The notes beneath the pieces were generated by a model, which searched no databases, was not told the DNA's origin, and was given only the letters and a program-made list of their open reading frames with translations. This document shows positions 17,254 to 26,277 of a stretch of 64,000 bases of DNA, in pieces. The position numbers and the translations under genes are program-made. How positions within the stretch are numbered: position 1 is the stretch's first letter; each line of letters starts with the position of its first letter. This DNA comes from Nostoc sp. MS1 (GTDB lineage Bacteria > Cyanobacteriota > Cyanobacteriia > Cyanobacteriales > Nostocaceae), in contig NZ_AP023441.1 of the NCBI RefSeq assembly GCF_019976755.1, positions 2,973,501-3,037,500 on the forward strand. Direction: 5' to 3'.

Positions 17254-17970
17254 ATGACAGACCCAATGATTGTATCAGGCACTGCTAATGACATCGACTC
17301 CCTCCGGCAACGGTTAATCGCTGGGTCTATTCAAGTTCAACAACAGATAATCCCACAGTTAGCTGATTTGGGCAATCAAGGATTAGATGTTTTACAGGAA
17401 TTTTTACTGAAACGTCGTGACAACCCAGCGACTTGGATTGATGGGAAAGCTTACCAAGTCCTTTACAACTCTGATGCACCACAAGCCCAGGAGTTTTTAC
17501 AAAATCATTTTCCTGAAGGAATTGTAACTCTAAAATCAAGCTGCGGGATGAATTACCATCCTTTGCAACAATTATTAGCCAAGCAAGACTTCCAAGCAGC
17601 CGATCGCACGACAATCGAAAAAATGTGCGAACTAGCAGGGCCAATGGCTGTAAAAAGAAAATGGCTGTATTTTACTGAGGTAGAAAGTTTTCCCATCGAT
17701 GACCTACAAACAATCAATCAGCTTTGGCTTGTCCACTCTGAAGGCAAATTTGGCTTCTCGGTACAACGAGACATTTGGTTGAGTTTGGGTAAAAACTGGG
17801 ATAATCTCTGGCCGAAAATCGGCTGGAAAAGCGGTAACAACTGGACTCGCTACCCCAACAGCTTCACTTGGGATTTAACCGCGCCTAGAGGTCATTTACC
17901 CCTGTCTAATCAACTGCGAGGAGTGCGAGTGATTGCTTCTTTATTTGCTCATCCTGCTTGGTCTAAGTGA
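17254..17970 (+). CDS. gun4: GUN4, porphyrin-binding activator of magnesium chelatase
   Basis: A 238-aa soluble protein. It binds protoporphyrin IX and Mg-protoporphyrin and stimulates Mg chelatase at the start of the chlorophyll branch. The N-terminal helical bundle (about 10-85) is as in cyanobacterial Gun4. The porphyrin-binding domain (about 98-230) has YHPLQQLLAKQDFQAADRTT, the LWLVHSEGKFGFSVQRDIW core and WKSGNNWTRYPNSFTWDLTA with GHLPLSNQLRGV. The length agrees with full-length Gun4 rather than the many GUN4-domain fusions. A second ATG lies four codons in. It is transcribed alone, divergently from icd. Confidence 0.95.
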   Translation: MTDPMIVSGTANDIDSLRQRLIAGSIQVQQQIIPQLADLGNQGLDVLQEFLLKRRDNPATWIDGKAYQVLYNSDAPQAQEFLQNHFPEGIVTLKSSCGMNYHPLQQLLAKQDFQAADRTTIEKMCELAGPMAVKRKWLYFTEVESFPIDDLQTINQLWLVHSEGKFGFSVQRDIWLSLGKNWDNLWPKIGWKSGNNWTRYPNSFTWDLTAPRGHLPLSNQLRGVRVIASLFAHPAWSK

Positions 17971-18088
17971 AGGGAGTGGAGAGTAAAGAGTGGGGGGAGT
18001 GAGGGGAGATGTGGTTCAACTGCGCTCACCAACCGGGAGTGGGGGGAGTGGGGGAGAGTAACAACTGTCAACTGTCAACTGTCAACTG
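17971..18088. repeat. GGGAGTGG-rich and CAACTGT heptamer repeats
   Basis: Directly after the gun4 stop comes a purine-rich GGGAGTGG-type tract, then four heptamers of CAACTGT type (about 18061-18088) ending 7 bases before the ABC ATPase start, so that gene has little normal leader. Confidence 0.7.
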
Positions 18089-18095
18089 ATAACGT

Positions 18096-19196
18096 ATGGC
18101 AAAAGTTCGTTTAGAAGATATTAAGCGTCGGTTTAACAATGTTATCGCCATTGAGGATATCTCCTTTGAAATCCCTGATGGGGAGTTTTGGGTTTTGGTG
18201 GGGCCTTCTGGGTGTGGTAAGTCTACAATTTTACGCACGATCGCTGGTTTAGAAACTGCTAGTTCCGGTAATCTGTTTATTGGCGATCGCTTGGTGAATA
18301 ATATCCCCGCTAGAGCGCGAGATGTGGCGATGGTGTTTCAAAATTACGCACTTTATCCCCACATGACGGTGGCGGAAAATATCGCCTTTGGGTTGAAGAT
18401 GCGGAAATTTGACCCCAAGATGATCCAAGAACGGGTGGTGAAGGTGGCGCGATCGCTTTCTTTGGATCATCTGTTGGATCGCAAACCCAAACAATTGTCG
18501 GGCGGTCAGCAACAACGGGTAGCATTAGGAAGGGCGATCGCGCGTGAACCCCAAGTCTTTCTATTAGACGAACCTTTATCAAATTTGGATGCCCAATTAC
18601 GTGATGATACTAGGACAGAGTTAAAGCAGTTACATCAACATTTAGGCATTACAACAATCTACGTTACCCATGATCAAGTCGAGGCGATGACTTTGGCTGA
18701 TCAGATTGTGGTATTAAATGGCGGAAGGATTCAACAAATTGGCGAACCTCAAGCTATTTATGCTCGTCCTGCTAATCAAATGGTGGCAACTTTTTTAGGT
18801 AATCCACCGATGAATATTCTGAACGCAGTTTATAAGGGTGATGCTTTTGATGTCAATGGACAGTTACTAACTCTTCCTTCATCTCTTAAAGAGAATTTAC
18901 CACTCCATTCAGGACAAAGTGTTGATTTGGGTATCCGTCCAGAACACATCTCAATTCATGCTGATGCAACTAATACAGAAAACTCAGGACTATTAGTCGA
19001 AGTCAAGGTAGTTGAACCTTTGGGGAGAGAAACATTAGTTCGTGTCAGTTTACCCGACTCGACGGTGCTTTTAAATGTTCAATTGGGTGGCGATGTTCGT
19101 CTACATCCAGGCGATCGCCTTTCTCTACAACTTGATTTAAATCAATTATTTATTTTCGATCCCAAAAGTGGACAGAGGATTTCACCCCAGGATTAA
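18096..19196 (+). CDS. sugar-type ABC transporter ATP-binding protein (MalK/UgpC family)
   Basis: A 366-aa ATPase subunit of a CUT1-type carbohydrate importer. Walker A GPSGCGKST is at 36-44, Q-loop FQNYALYPHM at 81-90, signature LSGGQQQR at 134-141, Walker B VFLLDEP at 154-160 and the switch His at 192 (THDQ). A C-terminal TOBE domain (about 240-360, GIRPEHISI) matches MalK-type ATPases, which often serve several permeases. No permease or binding-protein genes are adjacent, so it is probably a shared orphan ATPase; in Anabaena such subunits (the Gls transporter) affect sugar transport and septal junctions, but I cannot assign this one to them. The start codon abuts tandem repeats. Confidence 0.93.
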   Translation: MAKVRLEDIKRRFNNVIAIEDISFEIPDGEFWVLVGPSGCGKSTILRTIAGLETASSGNLFIGDRLVNNIPARARDVAMVFQNYALYPHMTVAENIAFGLKMRKFDPKMIQERVVKVARSLSLDHLLDRKPKQLSGGQQQRVALGRAIAREPQVFLLDEPLSNLDAQLRDDTRTELKQLHQHLGITTIYVTHDQVEAMTLADQIVVLNGGRIQQIGEPQAIYARPANQMVATFLGNPPMNILNAVYKGDAFDVNGQLLTLPSSLKENLPLHSGQSVDLGIRPEHISIHADATNTENSGLLVEVKVVEPLGRETLVRVSLPDSTVLLNVQLGGDVRLHPGDRLSLQLDLNQLFIFDPKSGQRISPQD

Positions 19197-19336
19197 TACC
19201 AATTCAAAATTCAAAATTGAGGAAACCGGACTTAGCATAGTTATGGCGTTTGCATCTGCATCATAATTTTTTGCGAAATGGTATAAACCCAGCCCATTGT
19301 GGGCAGCTTAGTTTCACTGTTTCCTATTCCCTTTAA

Positions 19337-22126
19337 TTAAGTAGTTTTATTCGCCAACTTAACAGGTATTTCAATCCAAAACTCTGTACCTTTGCCTAAT
19401 TCAGATATACATTCCAAAATCCCATTATGTTTTTCTACAATAATTTGATAACTTATAGCTAAACCTAGTCCTGTACCTTTTCCTACTGATTTAGTAGTAA
19501 AAAATGGATCAAAAATTTTATTTTTTGTTTCTTGTGACATGCCAGAACCATTGTCAGCAATCCGAATCAGTAGACGATATTCATCTATCGAGAGTTTAGT
19601 AGAGATATAAATTTGTGGGTGTTGAGTTGTCTTTTCTTTTACAGCACACAAACTTTTGTTTTTGTTAGTTGTTATGCTATTTGCCTCTGATATTTCACCA
19701 CTCAGACTGGATTCCTCTAAGGCATCAATGGCATTACTAATAATATTCATGAATACTTGATTCATCTGTCCGGCATAGCATTCTATTAAGGGTAGATTAC
19801 CGTAATCTTTCACTATTTCAATGCCAGAAAAATTAGGACTTGGTTTTAGGCGATGTTGCAAAATTAATAGAGTGTTGTTAATACCTTCATGAATATCAAC
19901 TGGCTTACATTCAGCCTCATCTAAACGAGAGAAATTTCTTAAAGAAAGGACAATGGAACGAATGCGATCTGCACCAAGCTGCATGGAAGTGATGATTTTC
20001 GGCAAGTCTTCTAACAAGAAATCTAAATCAATATCTTCTATGGTTTCGGAAATTTTACTGGCAGGTTGTGGATAATGGTCTTGATAAAGTTTTAATAGTT
20101 CTAGTAGTTGTTGCGTATATTCACTAGCATGGCAAAGATTGCCGTGAATAAAGTTGACGGGGTTGTTAATTTCGTGGGCAACTCCTGCAACTAACTGTCC
20201 TAAACTAGACATTTTCTCGTTTTGTATTAATCTTGTCTGAGTTTGGTGCAATTGAGACAAAGCTTGTTCTAACTGTGTGGCTTTAGCTTTAGCCTCAGCT
20301 TCGGCTAGACAGCTTTGTGCATATAGTTGTGCTTGTTGAATGGCGATCGCCGCTTGATCTGCTAATTGTTGTAATAAATTAATTTCTATATCCTGCCAAT
20401 CTCTAGGCGATGAACATTGATGGGCAATCACTAATCCCCAGAGTTGATTAGTCATCTTAATGGGTACTATTAAGTTCGCTTGCACTTGCAAACTCTCTAA
20501 AAACTCACGATGGCAAGCACTCATAGTCTCGGCTGAGACGTTATTAATCGCCCTCACTCTACCCCGAAAGAAAAGACGGGCATATTCATCAGGGAAGCAA
20601 CCTAATGGCATCTTTATGCCTAAAACTGAATCCCAACTGCCGTTGAGTTCTTCAACAACAACTTCACCATCGTCATCTGTAATTTGGTAAATTATTGCTC
20701 TATCTGAGTTGAGCAAAAAACGAACTTCTTTAACAATAGTTTGCAGGATAGTTTTTAAATCTAAGGTGCTGCGGATTTGTTGAGTAACTTGCTTAATTAC
20801 TTCTGTTAAGAGAAATGTTTTTTCTAGTTCCGCCGTTTGTTCTTGGACTTGATGTTTTAAATCAAGATTAAACGCTTGTAGTTTTTGGGTTGTATGTTTT
20901 TGGTGAATTGCTATAGAAAAGTCAGATGCTATCACTTGCGCTAAAGAAATTTCTTCCGTACTCCATTGTGGCGCTTGCCCTTTTTTTTGTTCGCGCCATA
21001 AGTCAAAGGAAAGCTGGGGTAGGCGTTGGCGTTTACTTTCTTCACATCTGCCAGCCCACAAAATTTCTGAATCAAATTCAAGGCGAAAAATGGTGATTAC
21101 CCCAATCAAAACTTGTCGATAATGTAGGGGCATAACCAACATTCCGCGAATAAGAGTAGGTTGAAATGCAGTAGCTACAACCCGCAATCGAGTTTCTTTG
21201 TAAATATCAGTAATTGCCGCAATATCACCTGGTTTATACTCGCTCATCCAGTTTTGCCACACTGGATGGTTTTCCAGGATACTATAACCTAAATCATCCG
21301 ATAAACTGGGTTGTTCGCCGCTAGTATATAGCTCTTTAGTTTGTTCTATATCAATATATAATCTGCCACTAGTACCGCCCAAAGCCGCGATCGCTGTTTC
21401 TAAGGCTGCTTGTAATTGAATAACTGATTGTCTATGTAAAAGACTATTAATTTGATTAATAATTGCTTCTCGCCTTTGCTGGGCGCGGGTTTCATTCAAT
21501 AGATTACTTTGGGCGATCGCCATTGCTACCTGATCGCTTACTTGCTGTACTAATTTCAGTTCCCGTTTTAAAATTGTACGTACTTGAGAGTGATGTGAGA
21601 CTAACAATCCCCACAATTGCGGCGGTTGGGAAGGTGTTATCAAGTCACACAATAAAATTGGCACTACCAAGGAAGACTGCACACCCATCGCTTGCAAATA
21701 TTCCAGGTGGCAAGCATCAACCGGACGATAAGCTATATTCTCAGCTTGGGAAGATTCATGATTTGACGATGCAAGGGGAGATACACCAATACGTCCACTA
21801 GCTACATCCACTATAGAACGTTGCCCGGCTGTGACAAAAAGTTCTCTAGCTGTTTGCGGGATATCATCGGCAGGAAAGTGTAGCCCCAGCAACGAAGGTA
21901 AACGCTGTTCGTAAATAGATTCCGCAACTACTTCACCGCTACCATCTGTATCGAAGCGATAGATCATTACTCGGTCTGTTGCCAAAAAGTCCCGAATCTC
22001 TGACACTGTAGCTGTTAATATATCTTGCAGTTCGAGCGATCGCCTAATTCGGTTAATCATCCGATGCAATATACTATCTTGCTCTAATGATGTTGGAACA
22101 CTACCTGGATTATCCGCAAATTTCAT
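19337..22126 (-). CDS. knotless phytochrome-like histidine kinase with two bilin-type GAF domains
   Basis: A 929-aa sensor kinase lacking the N-terminal PAS, as in Cph2-type phytochromes. GAF1 (about 33-210) has FPADDIP at 84-90 and Cys139 in DACHLEYLQAMGV, the phycocyanobilin site. A PHY-like GAF (about 235-420) ends in RQRLPQLSFDLWRE. A third GAF (about 455-610) has its own Cys-His (SACHREFLESLQV), so it may bind a second bilin. A coiled coil leads to the kinase: phospho-acceptor His in VAGVAHEINNPVNF, HATPase motifs NAIDAL, IADNGSGM and GKGTGLGLAIS. No membrane segments are seen. Gene stands alone. Chromophore binding at both sites is inferred from the Cys-His pairs. Confidence 0.92.
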   Translation of the reverse strand: MKFADNPGSVPTSLEQDSILHRMINRIRRSLELQDILTATVSEIRDFLATDRVMIYRFDTDGSGEVVAESIYEQRLPSLLGLHFPADDIPQTARELFVTAGQRSIVDVASGRIGVSPLASSNHESSQAENIAYRPVDACHLEYLQAMGVQSSLVVPILLCDLITPSQPPQLWGLLVSHHSQVRTILKRELKLVQQVSDQVAMAIAQSNLLNETRAQQRREAIINQINSLLHRQSVIQLQAALETAIAALGGTSGRLYIDIEQTKELYTSGEQPSLSDDLGYSILENHPVWQNWMSEYKPGDIAAITDIYKETRLRVVATAFQPTLIRGMLVMPLHYRQVLIGVITIFRLEFDSEILWAGRCEESKRQRLPQLSFDLWREQKKGQAPQWSTEEISLAQVIASDFSIAIHQKHTTQKLQAFNLDLKHQVQEQTAELEKTFLLTEVIKQVTQQIRSTLDLKTILQTIVKEVRFLLNSDRAIIYQITDDDGEVVVEELNGSWDSVLGIKMPLGCFPDEYARLFFRGRVRAINNVSAETMSACHREFLESLQVQANLIVPIKMTNQLWGLVIAHQCSSPRDWQDIEINLLQQLADQAAIAIQQAQLYAQSCLAEAEAKAKATQLEQALSQLHQTQTRLIQNEKMSSLGQLVAGVAHEINNPVNFIHGNLCHASEYTQQLLELLKLYQDHYPQPASKISETIEDIDLDFLLEDLPKIITSMQLGADRIRSIVLSLRNFSRLDEAECKPVDIHEGINNTLLILQHRLKPSPNFSGIEIVKDYGNLPLIECYAGQMNQVFMNIISNAIDALEESSLSGEISEANSITTNKNKSLCAVKEKTTQHPQIYISTKLSIDEYRLLIRIADNGSGMSQETKNKIFDPFFTTKSVGKGTGLGLAISYQIIVEKHNGILECISELGKGTEFWIEIPVKLANKTT

Positions 22127-22556
22127 TACTTAATACACCTAGATAATAAGTATAGTATTTTTACGCAAAATTTTATCCTCAATTGCAATTAAGATACACT
22201 TTCCTGATTTTTAAAGATGCAGGTAAGAAACTATATAAATAATTCTTTATTGTATCTCCGTTATACTGATATGGATTCGGTGAAACTATCTAAGTTAAGA
22301 CAATTTTTTAACTTTTTGCTAAGTAAAGTTTATCTTGAAGATAAATCATTATAATCTTCAATATTTCATGATTACTTAGTAAGTACTTACAACAAAATAA
22401 TTAAGCTATGTCAACCAGAAAAACTAGAATCTACGAGCTAAAAGCTAATATTTTTTCAAGTTACCTTTGAGAAAGGCTTGAAAAAAACTGCTGAAATTTA
22501 TGTATTAAAATCCTGAAAATATCTTCCCCTACTCCCCAGCCCCTCATCCCTAGTTA
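22127..22556. other. gene-free spacer with short palindromes
   Basis: 430 bp with no gene I can support. It contains the kinase promoter region, a hairpin TTTATCT-TGA-AGATAAA (22329-22345), the 12-bp palindrome GTAAGTACTTAC (22379-22390), and a C-rich low-complexity tail (about 22523-22553) just after the NADAR gene stop. The palindrome could be an operator. Confidence 0.4.
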
Positions 22557-23048
22557 CTAACCTCTATTCTCTAGAAGCTCACCAGAAAATACGGTTGTAA
22601 ACTGTAGTTTGCGGATTTCTTCACGTACACTCATGAGAATTTTACCTAGATGATTTTGTCCAGTTTTATCCGCACCGCAGCCCCAAAAATAATCACAGTG
22701 TGAATTTTCTACCAAAACTTCATTACCCGTACTTAAGAGAGTTTCTCTAATATCAGCGTGAGTAAGAAACTTCTTCAGTACAGCTTCCCGCATGACTGTA
22801 GTTTTAACTAAATCCCAATCTGGGCGAAGCTTACGACTGCTACATCGTCCCAAAGCTGCCGCTTCTTCTGGAGTTTCGCAAGCGCGGATCATGGGTATAA
22901 TCACGGCATCTACACTACCCACAAATTTTTGCGCTTGATAATAATGTTCTACTGTTAACCAGTAAGTCCCCTGAATTTCAATGCTATGGGGAGAAAAGTT
23001 AGAAAAACAGCCATAAGGCTGCCAAACCTTATAAAAGTAAATGGTCAT
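22557..23048 (-). CDS. NADAR-family protein (YbiA-like, DUF1768)
   Basis: A 163-aa soluble protein of the NADAR family. YbiA-type members act as N-glycosidases on damaged riboflavin intermediates, and other members remove ADP-ribose from nucleic acid or act in NAD-related defence. Family motifs are FYKVWQPYGCFSNFSPHSIE at the N-terminus, WLTVEHYYQAQKF, then ALGRCSSRKLRPDWD and HCDYFWGCGADKTGQNHLG with the catalytic-region residues, and LGKILMSVRE. No ribD or other riboflavin gene and no toxin/ART gene is adjacent, so context does not choose between housekeeping repair and de-ADP-ribosylation. Confidence 0.9.
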   Translation of the reverse strand: MTIYFYKVWQPYGCFSNFSPHSIEIQGTYWLTVEHYYQAQKFVGSVDAVIIPMIRACETPEEAAALGRCSSRKLRPDWDLVKTTVMREAVLKKFLTHADIRETLLSTGNEVLVENSHCDYFWGCGADKTGQNHLGKILMSVREEIRKLQFTTVFSGELLENRG

Positions 23049-23215
23049 TGAAAAATTGCTCTTTTTATATACATATATATTCTTACTTCTATGATGCCTT
23101 TAGTTGTCAGCAAGAAGTGAGCAACTTGAGATTGAACCGAGTATTTGCCTGAAGACAGAAGATATTACAACAAAAAAGTTATATTTTGGTGAAAAAACGG
23201 GTTAAGAGGTTGACA

Positions 23216-23692
23216 ATGGAAGCAAATAATGAATTATCTAGCAAGCGTTTACCACTAATTTCTGCGGGAATTTTTCTAGGTTTGGGATTGGGAGGGTTTG
23301 TAGATGGCATTTTATTGCATCAAATTCTCCAGTGGCATCATATGTTAAGTAACGTTCGACCCTTGACCACAGATTCTAATATAGATTTAAACATGGTATG
23401 GGATGGGTTGTTTCATGCCTTAGATTGGGTTTTGACTGTAACCGGAGTGGTATTGCTGTGGCGAGCGGGAGGAAGGGAAGATGTGGTATGGTCTTCACAA
23501 ACTTTCGTTGGTTCTCTGCTGATAGGGGCTGGGTTATTTAATGTAGTTGAAGGAATTATTGACCATCAAATTCTCGGTATTCACCATGTAAAATCAGGGC
23601 CTAATCAATTAGCCTGGGATTTAGGATTTTTAATTTTAGGGGCGTTGCTTGTGTTTATTGGGTGGGTGATGTTAAAAAGAGTTGACAATTGA
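23216..23692 (+). CDS. DUF2243 membrane protein
   Basis: A 158-aa inner-membrane protein with four predicted spans and the DUF2243 signature GFVDGILLHQILQWHHMLS plus a second GIIDHQILGIHHVK. These repeated D-x(5)-HQIL-x-x-HH motifs suggest metal or haem coordination, but no function is known. I start at the ATG at 23216 (AAGAGG 6 bases upstream); in-frame GTG and TTG codons 27-30 bases earlier are less likely. The last codons (V-D-N-stop) are made of the tandem repeat that follows, so the repeat has grown into, or been captured by, the gene end. Confidence 0.87.
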   Translation: MEANNELSSKRLPLISAGIFLGLGLGGFVDGILLHQILQWHHMLSNVRPLTTDSNIDLNMVWDGLFHALDWVLTVTGVVLLWRAGGREDVVWSSQTFVGSLLIGAGLFNVVEGIIDHQILGIHHVKSGPNQLAWDLGFLILGALLVFIGWVMLKRVDN

Positions 23693-23743
23693 CAATTGAC
23701 AATTGACAGTTGACAGTTGACAGTTGACAGTTGTTAGTTGTTA
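23681..23743. repeat. nine-copy heptamer STRR (GTTGACA/ATTGACA)
   Basis: Nine consecutive heptamers: GTTGACA, three ATTGACA, three GTTGACA and two GTTGTTA. The first two supply the stop codon of the DUF2243 gene. A C-rich CCCCACT tract (23758-23790) follows, just before the DUF4129 gene. Confidence 0.85.
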
Positions 23744-23828
23744 GTAATTCTCTTCTGCTCCCCCACTCCCCACTCCCCACTCCCTACTCCCAGCCATGAA
23801 TCTACTAATTCTCTGCACCTACTACTTA

Positions 23829-24434
23829 ATGTCTACAGATAACTTTGAAAAAGGTGGTTGGGATTGGCAGTTTTCTCAGTTTCAACAGCAAGTGGGAGAA
23901 TGGTTGGAATATCAGTCATACCGTTTTGAGCGAGTTTTACCAGATTGGAGTCCGGCGTGGAAGTTTGCTCCGTGGCTGGGTGGTGTGTTGAATTTTCTGT
24001 CTTGGCTGCTACTAGGTTTATTTGTCGCGGTGGTAGTTTGGCGTTTATGGAGCGCACTCAACCCTTATTTATATACTTGGTTCAATATTGGTGGTTCTGG
24101 TCGTAATCGGGGGAAAATATTTACTCCAGATGTATCAATAGCCAATTTATTAGAGCGATCGCAATCTCTTTACCGTCAAGGTAATTATCGTGAGGCTTGT
24201 CGTTGTCTTTACTTAGCCATTTTGCAACATTTACACGATACTAAAATCATTACCCACAAACCCAGCCGCACAGATAACGAATATCTGCAATTGCTGCGTT
24301 CTGCTGTAACTCCTATCCAACCCTATGAAACTGTGATTACCACTCACGAGCAATTATGTTTTGGCAATGCAGAGATTTTGCCAGAAAATTATGAACAGTG
24401 TCGGCAAGCTTACCAGGAGATTGTCCAAAAATGA
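23829..24434 (+). CDS. DUF4129 domain membrane protein
   Basis: A 201-aa protein starting at MSTDNFEKGG; an ATG 33 bases earlier sits in the C-rich repeat and would add a spurious leader. One membrane span at about 58-80 (FLSWLLLGLFVAVVVWRLW) is followed by a cytoplasmic DUF4129 domain (ANLLERSQSLYRQGNYREAC, then SRTDNEYLQLL and YEQCRQAYQEI). This domain is found beside MoxR ATPases, DUF58 proteins and transglutaminase-like proteins, where its role is not settled. The stop overlaps the next start (ATGA), so it is translationally coupled to the DUF4350 gene. Confidence 0.87.
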   Translation: MSTDNFEKGGWDWQFSQFQQQVGEWLEYQSYRFERVLPDWSPAWKFAPWLGGVLNFLSWLLLGLFVAVVVWRLWSALNPYLYTWFNIGGSGRNRGKIFTPDVSIANLLERSQSLYRQGNYREACRCLYLAILQHLHDTKIITHKPSRTDNEYLQLLRSAVTPIQPYETVITTHEQLCFGNAEILPENYEQCRQAYQEIVQK

Positions 24435-25534
24435 AACGCTCAAACCGCGTTGTTTGGCTGGGTGCGATCGCTTTAGTGGCAATAATTTTACTGAGTTTCC
24501 TAGCTGCGCCTAATACAAAAATTTACACTGGTTCTACTTATAATCGTGCTGTCGATGGTTATGGTGCTTGGTATGCTTTTATGCAGAAACAAGGCGTAAC
24601 TGTTCAGCGTTGGCAAAAGCCTTTAGCAAAACTCGACAATGAAAAACGACCAGCTACACTCTTGCGTGTATATAGTTACCTCAGACCACCAGAACTAGAT
24701 ACAGAAGAATTAAATTGGTTGGAAAATGGAAATAATTTGGTAATTTTGGGTGTGAAAGCACGGGTAAGTGCAGCTAACTTTCACACCACACAGAAGTCAT
24801 CTGTAGGTGAAGTAAAGATTGGTACAAGCAGACGTTATCAAGATAAACAAGTTTTATTAGGCGATCGCTTTGGTGCTGTAGTTTGGCAAGATAAGCAAGA
24901 TAAAGGTCAAGTAATTTATGCGACTACACCCTATTTAGCTGCTAACGCTTATCAAGATAATATTAGTAATTTTAAATACTTAGCTAGTTTAGTTAATCAA
25001 AAAGGCAAAATCATATTTGTAGATGAATATATTCACGGCTACAAAGATGCTGATGTTAAAGAAGGTGAGGGAGAAGGGGATTTAATTAGTTATTTTGCTC
25101 GTACCCCTGTGGTAGTGATATTAGTACAACTTGGTATTTTATTACTGTTTTTGATTTGGGGACAAAATCGGCGTTTTGGTAAGCCTCAATCTTTAACTAC
25201 CCCAGTTATTGATAATAGCCAAGCCTATATTCAAGCTTTGGCTGGAGTGTTACACAAAGCTGAATCTAGTGATTTTGTTGTAGACATTGTAGGGAAAGAA
25301 GAACAATTACAACTCCAGAAAGCTTTGGGTTTAGGAACAGTTTTATTAGAACATCAAACTCTAATCAATATTTGGACAGAAAAAACAGGTAAACCAGCCA
25401 CAGAACTAGATGCAGTCTTAAAGCTACAACAACGCAAACGTCGTTTAAGTGAAGGAGAACTATTAAGTTGGTTAGCAAGATGGCGTAATCTGAGGGGTTT
25501 TAAAACAGACTCGGCTGAATCTCGTCAAAATTAG
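24431..25534 (+). CDS. DUF4350 domain membrane protein
   Basis: A 367-aa protein whose ATG at 24431 overlaps the preceding stop by four bases (ATGA). It has an N-terminal span (VVWLGAIALVAIILLSFLAA), then a DUF4350 domain (YNRAVDGYGAWYAFMQKQGV, ENGNNLVILGV, FVDEYIHGY) resembling a GATase-like Rossmann fold, and a second span at about 226-246 (PVVVILVQLGILLLFLIWGQ). The C-terminal 110 residues are helical. DUF4129-DUF4350 pairs normally belong to a MoxR/DUF58 operon; those partners are absent here, so the rest must lie elsewhere or be lost. Confidence 0.87.
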   Translation: MKRSNRVVWLGAIALVAIILLSFLAAPNTKIYTGSTYNRAVDGYGAWYAFMQKQGVTVQRWQKPLAKLDNEKRPATLLRVYSYLRPPELDTEELNWLENGNNLVILGVKARVSAANFHTTQKSSVGEVKIGTSRRYQDKQVLLGDRFGAVVWQDKQDKGQVIYATTPYLAANAYQDNISNFKYLASLVNQKGKIIFVDEYIHGYKDADVKEGEGEGDLISYFARTPVVVILVQLGILLLFLIWGQNRRFGKPQSLTTPVIDNSQAYIQALAGVLHKAESSDFVVDIVGKEEQLQLQKALGLGTVLLEHQTLINIWTEKTGKPATELDAVLKLQQRKRRLSEGELLSWLARWRNLRGFKTDSAESRQN

Positions 25535-25577
25535 ATACGGCTTTCATTGCTGATTTTGTTATGATCAAAAAGTAATC

Positions 25578-25802
25578 TCATGCTGGCATTGTCAACATTT
25601 GCCTTTCTCTATCAGCTGCATAACTCAGACAAGCCAAAATATCCTCTTGTGTCAAATAAGGAAAATCATTCAGCACTTCCTCATAAGTCATACCAGAGGA
25701 AAGATATGATAAAATATCATACACAGTAATTCTCATACCCCGAATACAAGGTTTACCACCTCGTTTTCCTGGCTCAATTGTAATAATATCTCGATACGAC
25801 AT
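25578..25802 (-). CDS. DUF433 protein (antitoxin-like), orphan
   Basis: A 74-aa DUF433 protein: RGGKPCIRGMRITVYDILSY, then LSSGMTYEEVLNDFPYLTQE and ACLSYAADRE. Its winged-helix-like fold is usually the antitoxin half of a DUF433/DUF5615 pair. Here no DUF5615 gene is next to it: only 43 bp separate its stop from the convergent DUF4350 gene. It may be a solitary antitoxin or regulator. Compare the complete pair at 41065-41665. Confidence 0.85.
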   Translation of the reverse strand: MSYRDIITIEPGKRGGKPCIRGMRITVYDILSYLSSGMTYEEVLNDFPYLTQEDILACLSYAADRERQMLTMPA

Positions 25803-25945
25803 ATAAATTATTAACTTACATAAAAAGCTACTAATTACTAACTAGCCTCTAGCTTAATACAAGTTTCATTAACTAATAACGAATAAACCCTGTGCGTTCC
25901 TCCGCGCCTACCTCCGCGCCCCTCCGCGTTAAAAAACCACCCTCC

Positions 25946-26218
25946 TCAAAACTCCTCATCATCAACAAAAAACTCAGCATCATCCTCCAACCGAGAACCA
26001 CGAGAACCAGCCACACCCCAAAGCGGTTGTAAAATAGCTATAGCAATTAACCCAATACAAGCACTGAAAGCCAGCACCAAACCCACTGGTATTTGCACCG
26101 ATTGAAATGTTAAAAACTTTAACGATACAGGTGTAGCATTTTGGACAGAAATAATTGCGATCGCTGCCACCCAAAAAGCTACAACTAAAGATGTGATAAA
26201 AGGAGCAAAAGTTTTCAT
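25946..26218 (-). CDS. LapA-domain (DUF1049) membrane protein
   Basis: A 90-aa protein with two membrane spans (about 8-28 and 42-64) separated by the LapA signature SVQNATPVSLKFLTFQSVQIP, and an acidic C-terminal tail (EDDAEFFVDDEEF). LapA/YciS proteins in enterobacteria help LPS assembly with LapB; in cyanobacteria the role is untested. It lies 60 bp after the phosphohexomutase gene on the same strand with a hairpin between them. Confidence 0.85.
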   Translation of the reverse strand: MKTFAPFITSLVVAFWVAAIAIISVQNATPVSLKFLTFQSVQIPVGLVLAFSACIGLIAIAILQPLWGVAGSRGSRLEDDAEFFVDDEEF

Positions 26219-26239
26219 AAATCACGAACCACAAATACA

Positions 26240-26267
26240 CACAGATGAACACGGGCGTTCATCTGTG
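26240..26267. other. hairpin between phosphohexomutase and LapA genes
   Basis: Perfect 11-bp stem CACAGATGAAC / GTTCATCTGTG (26240-26250 and 26257-26267) with a 6-base loop. It lacks a T-run, so it may act as a processing or attenuation element or be a dispersed palindromic repeat. Confidence 0.5.
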
Positions 26268-26277
26268 GTGGAGATTC

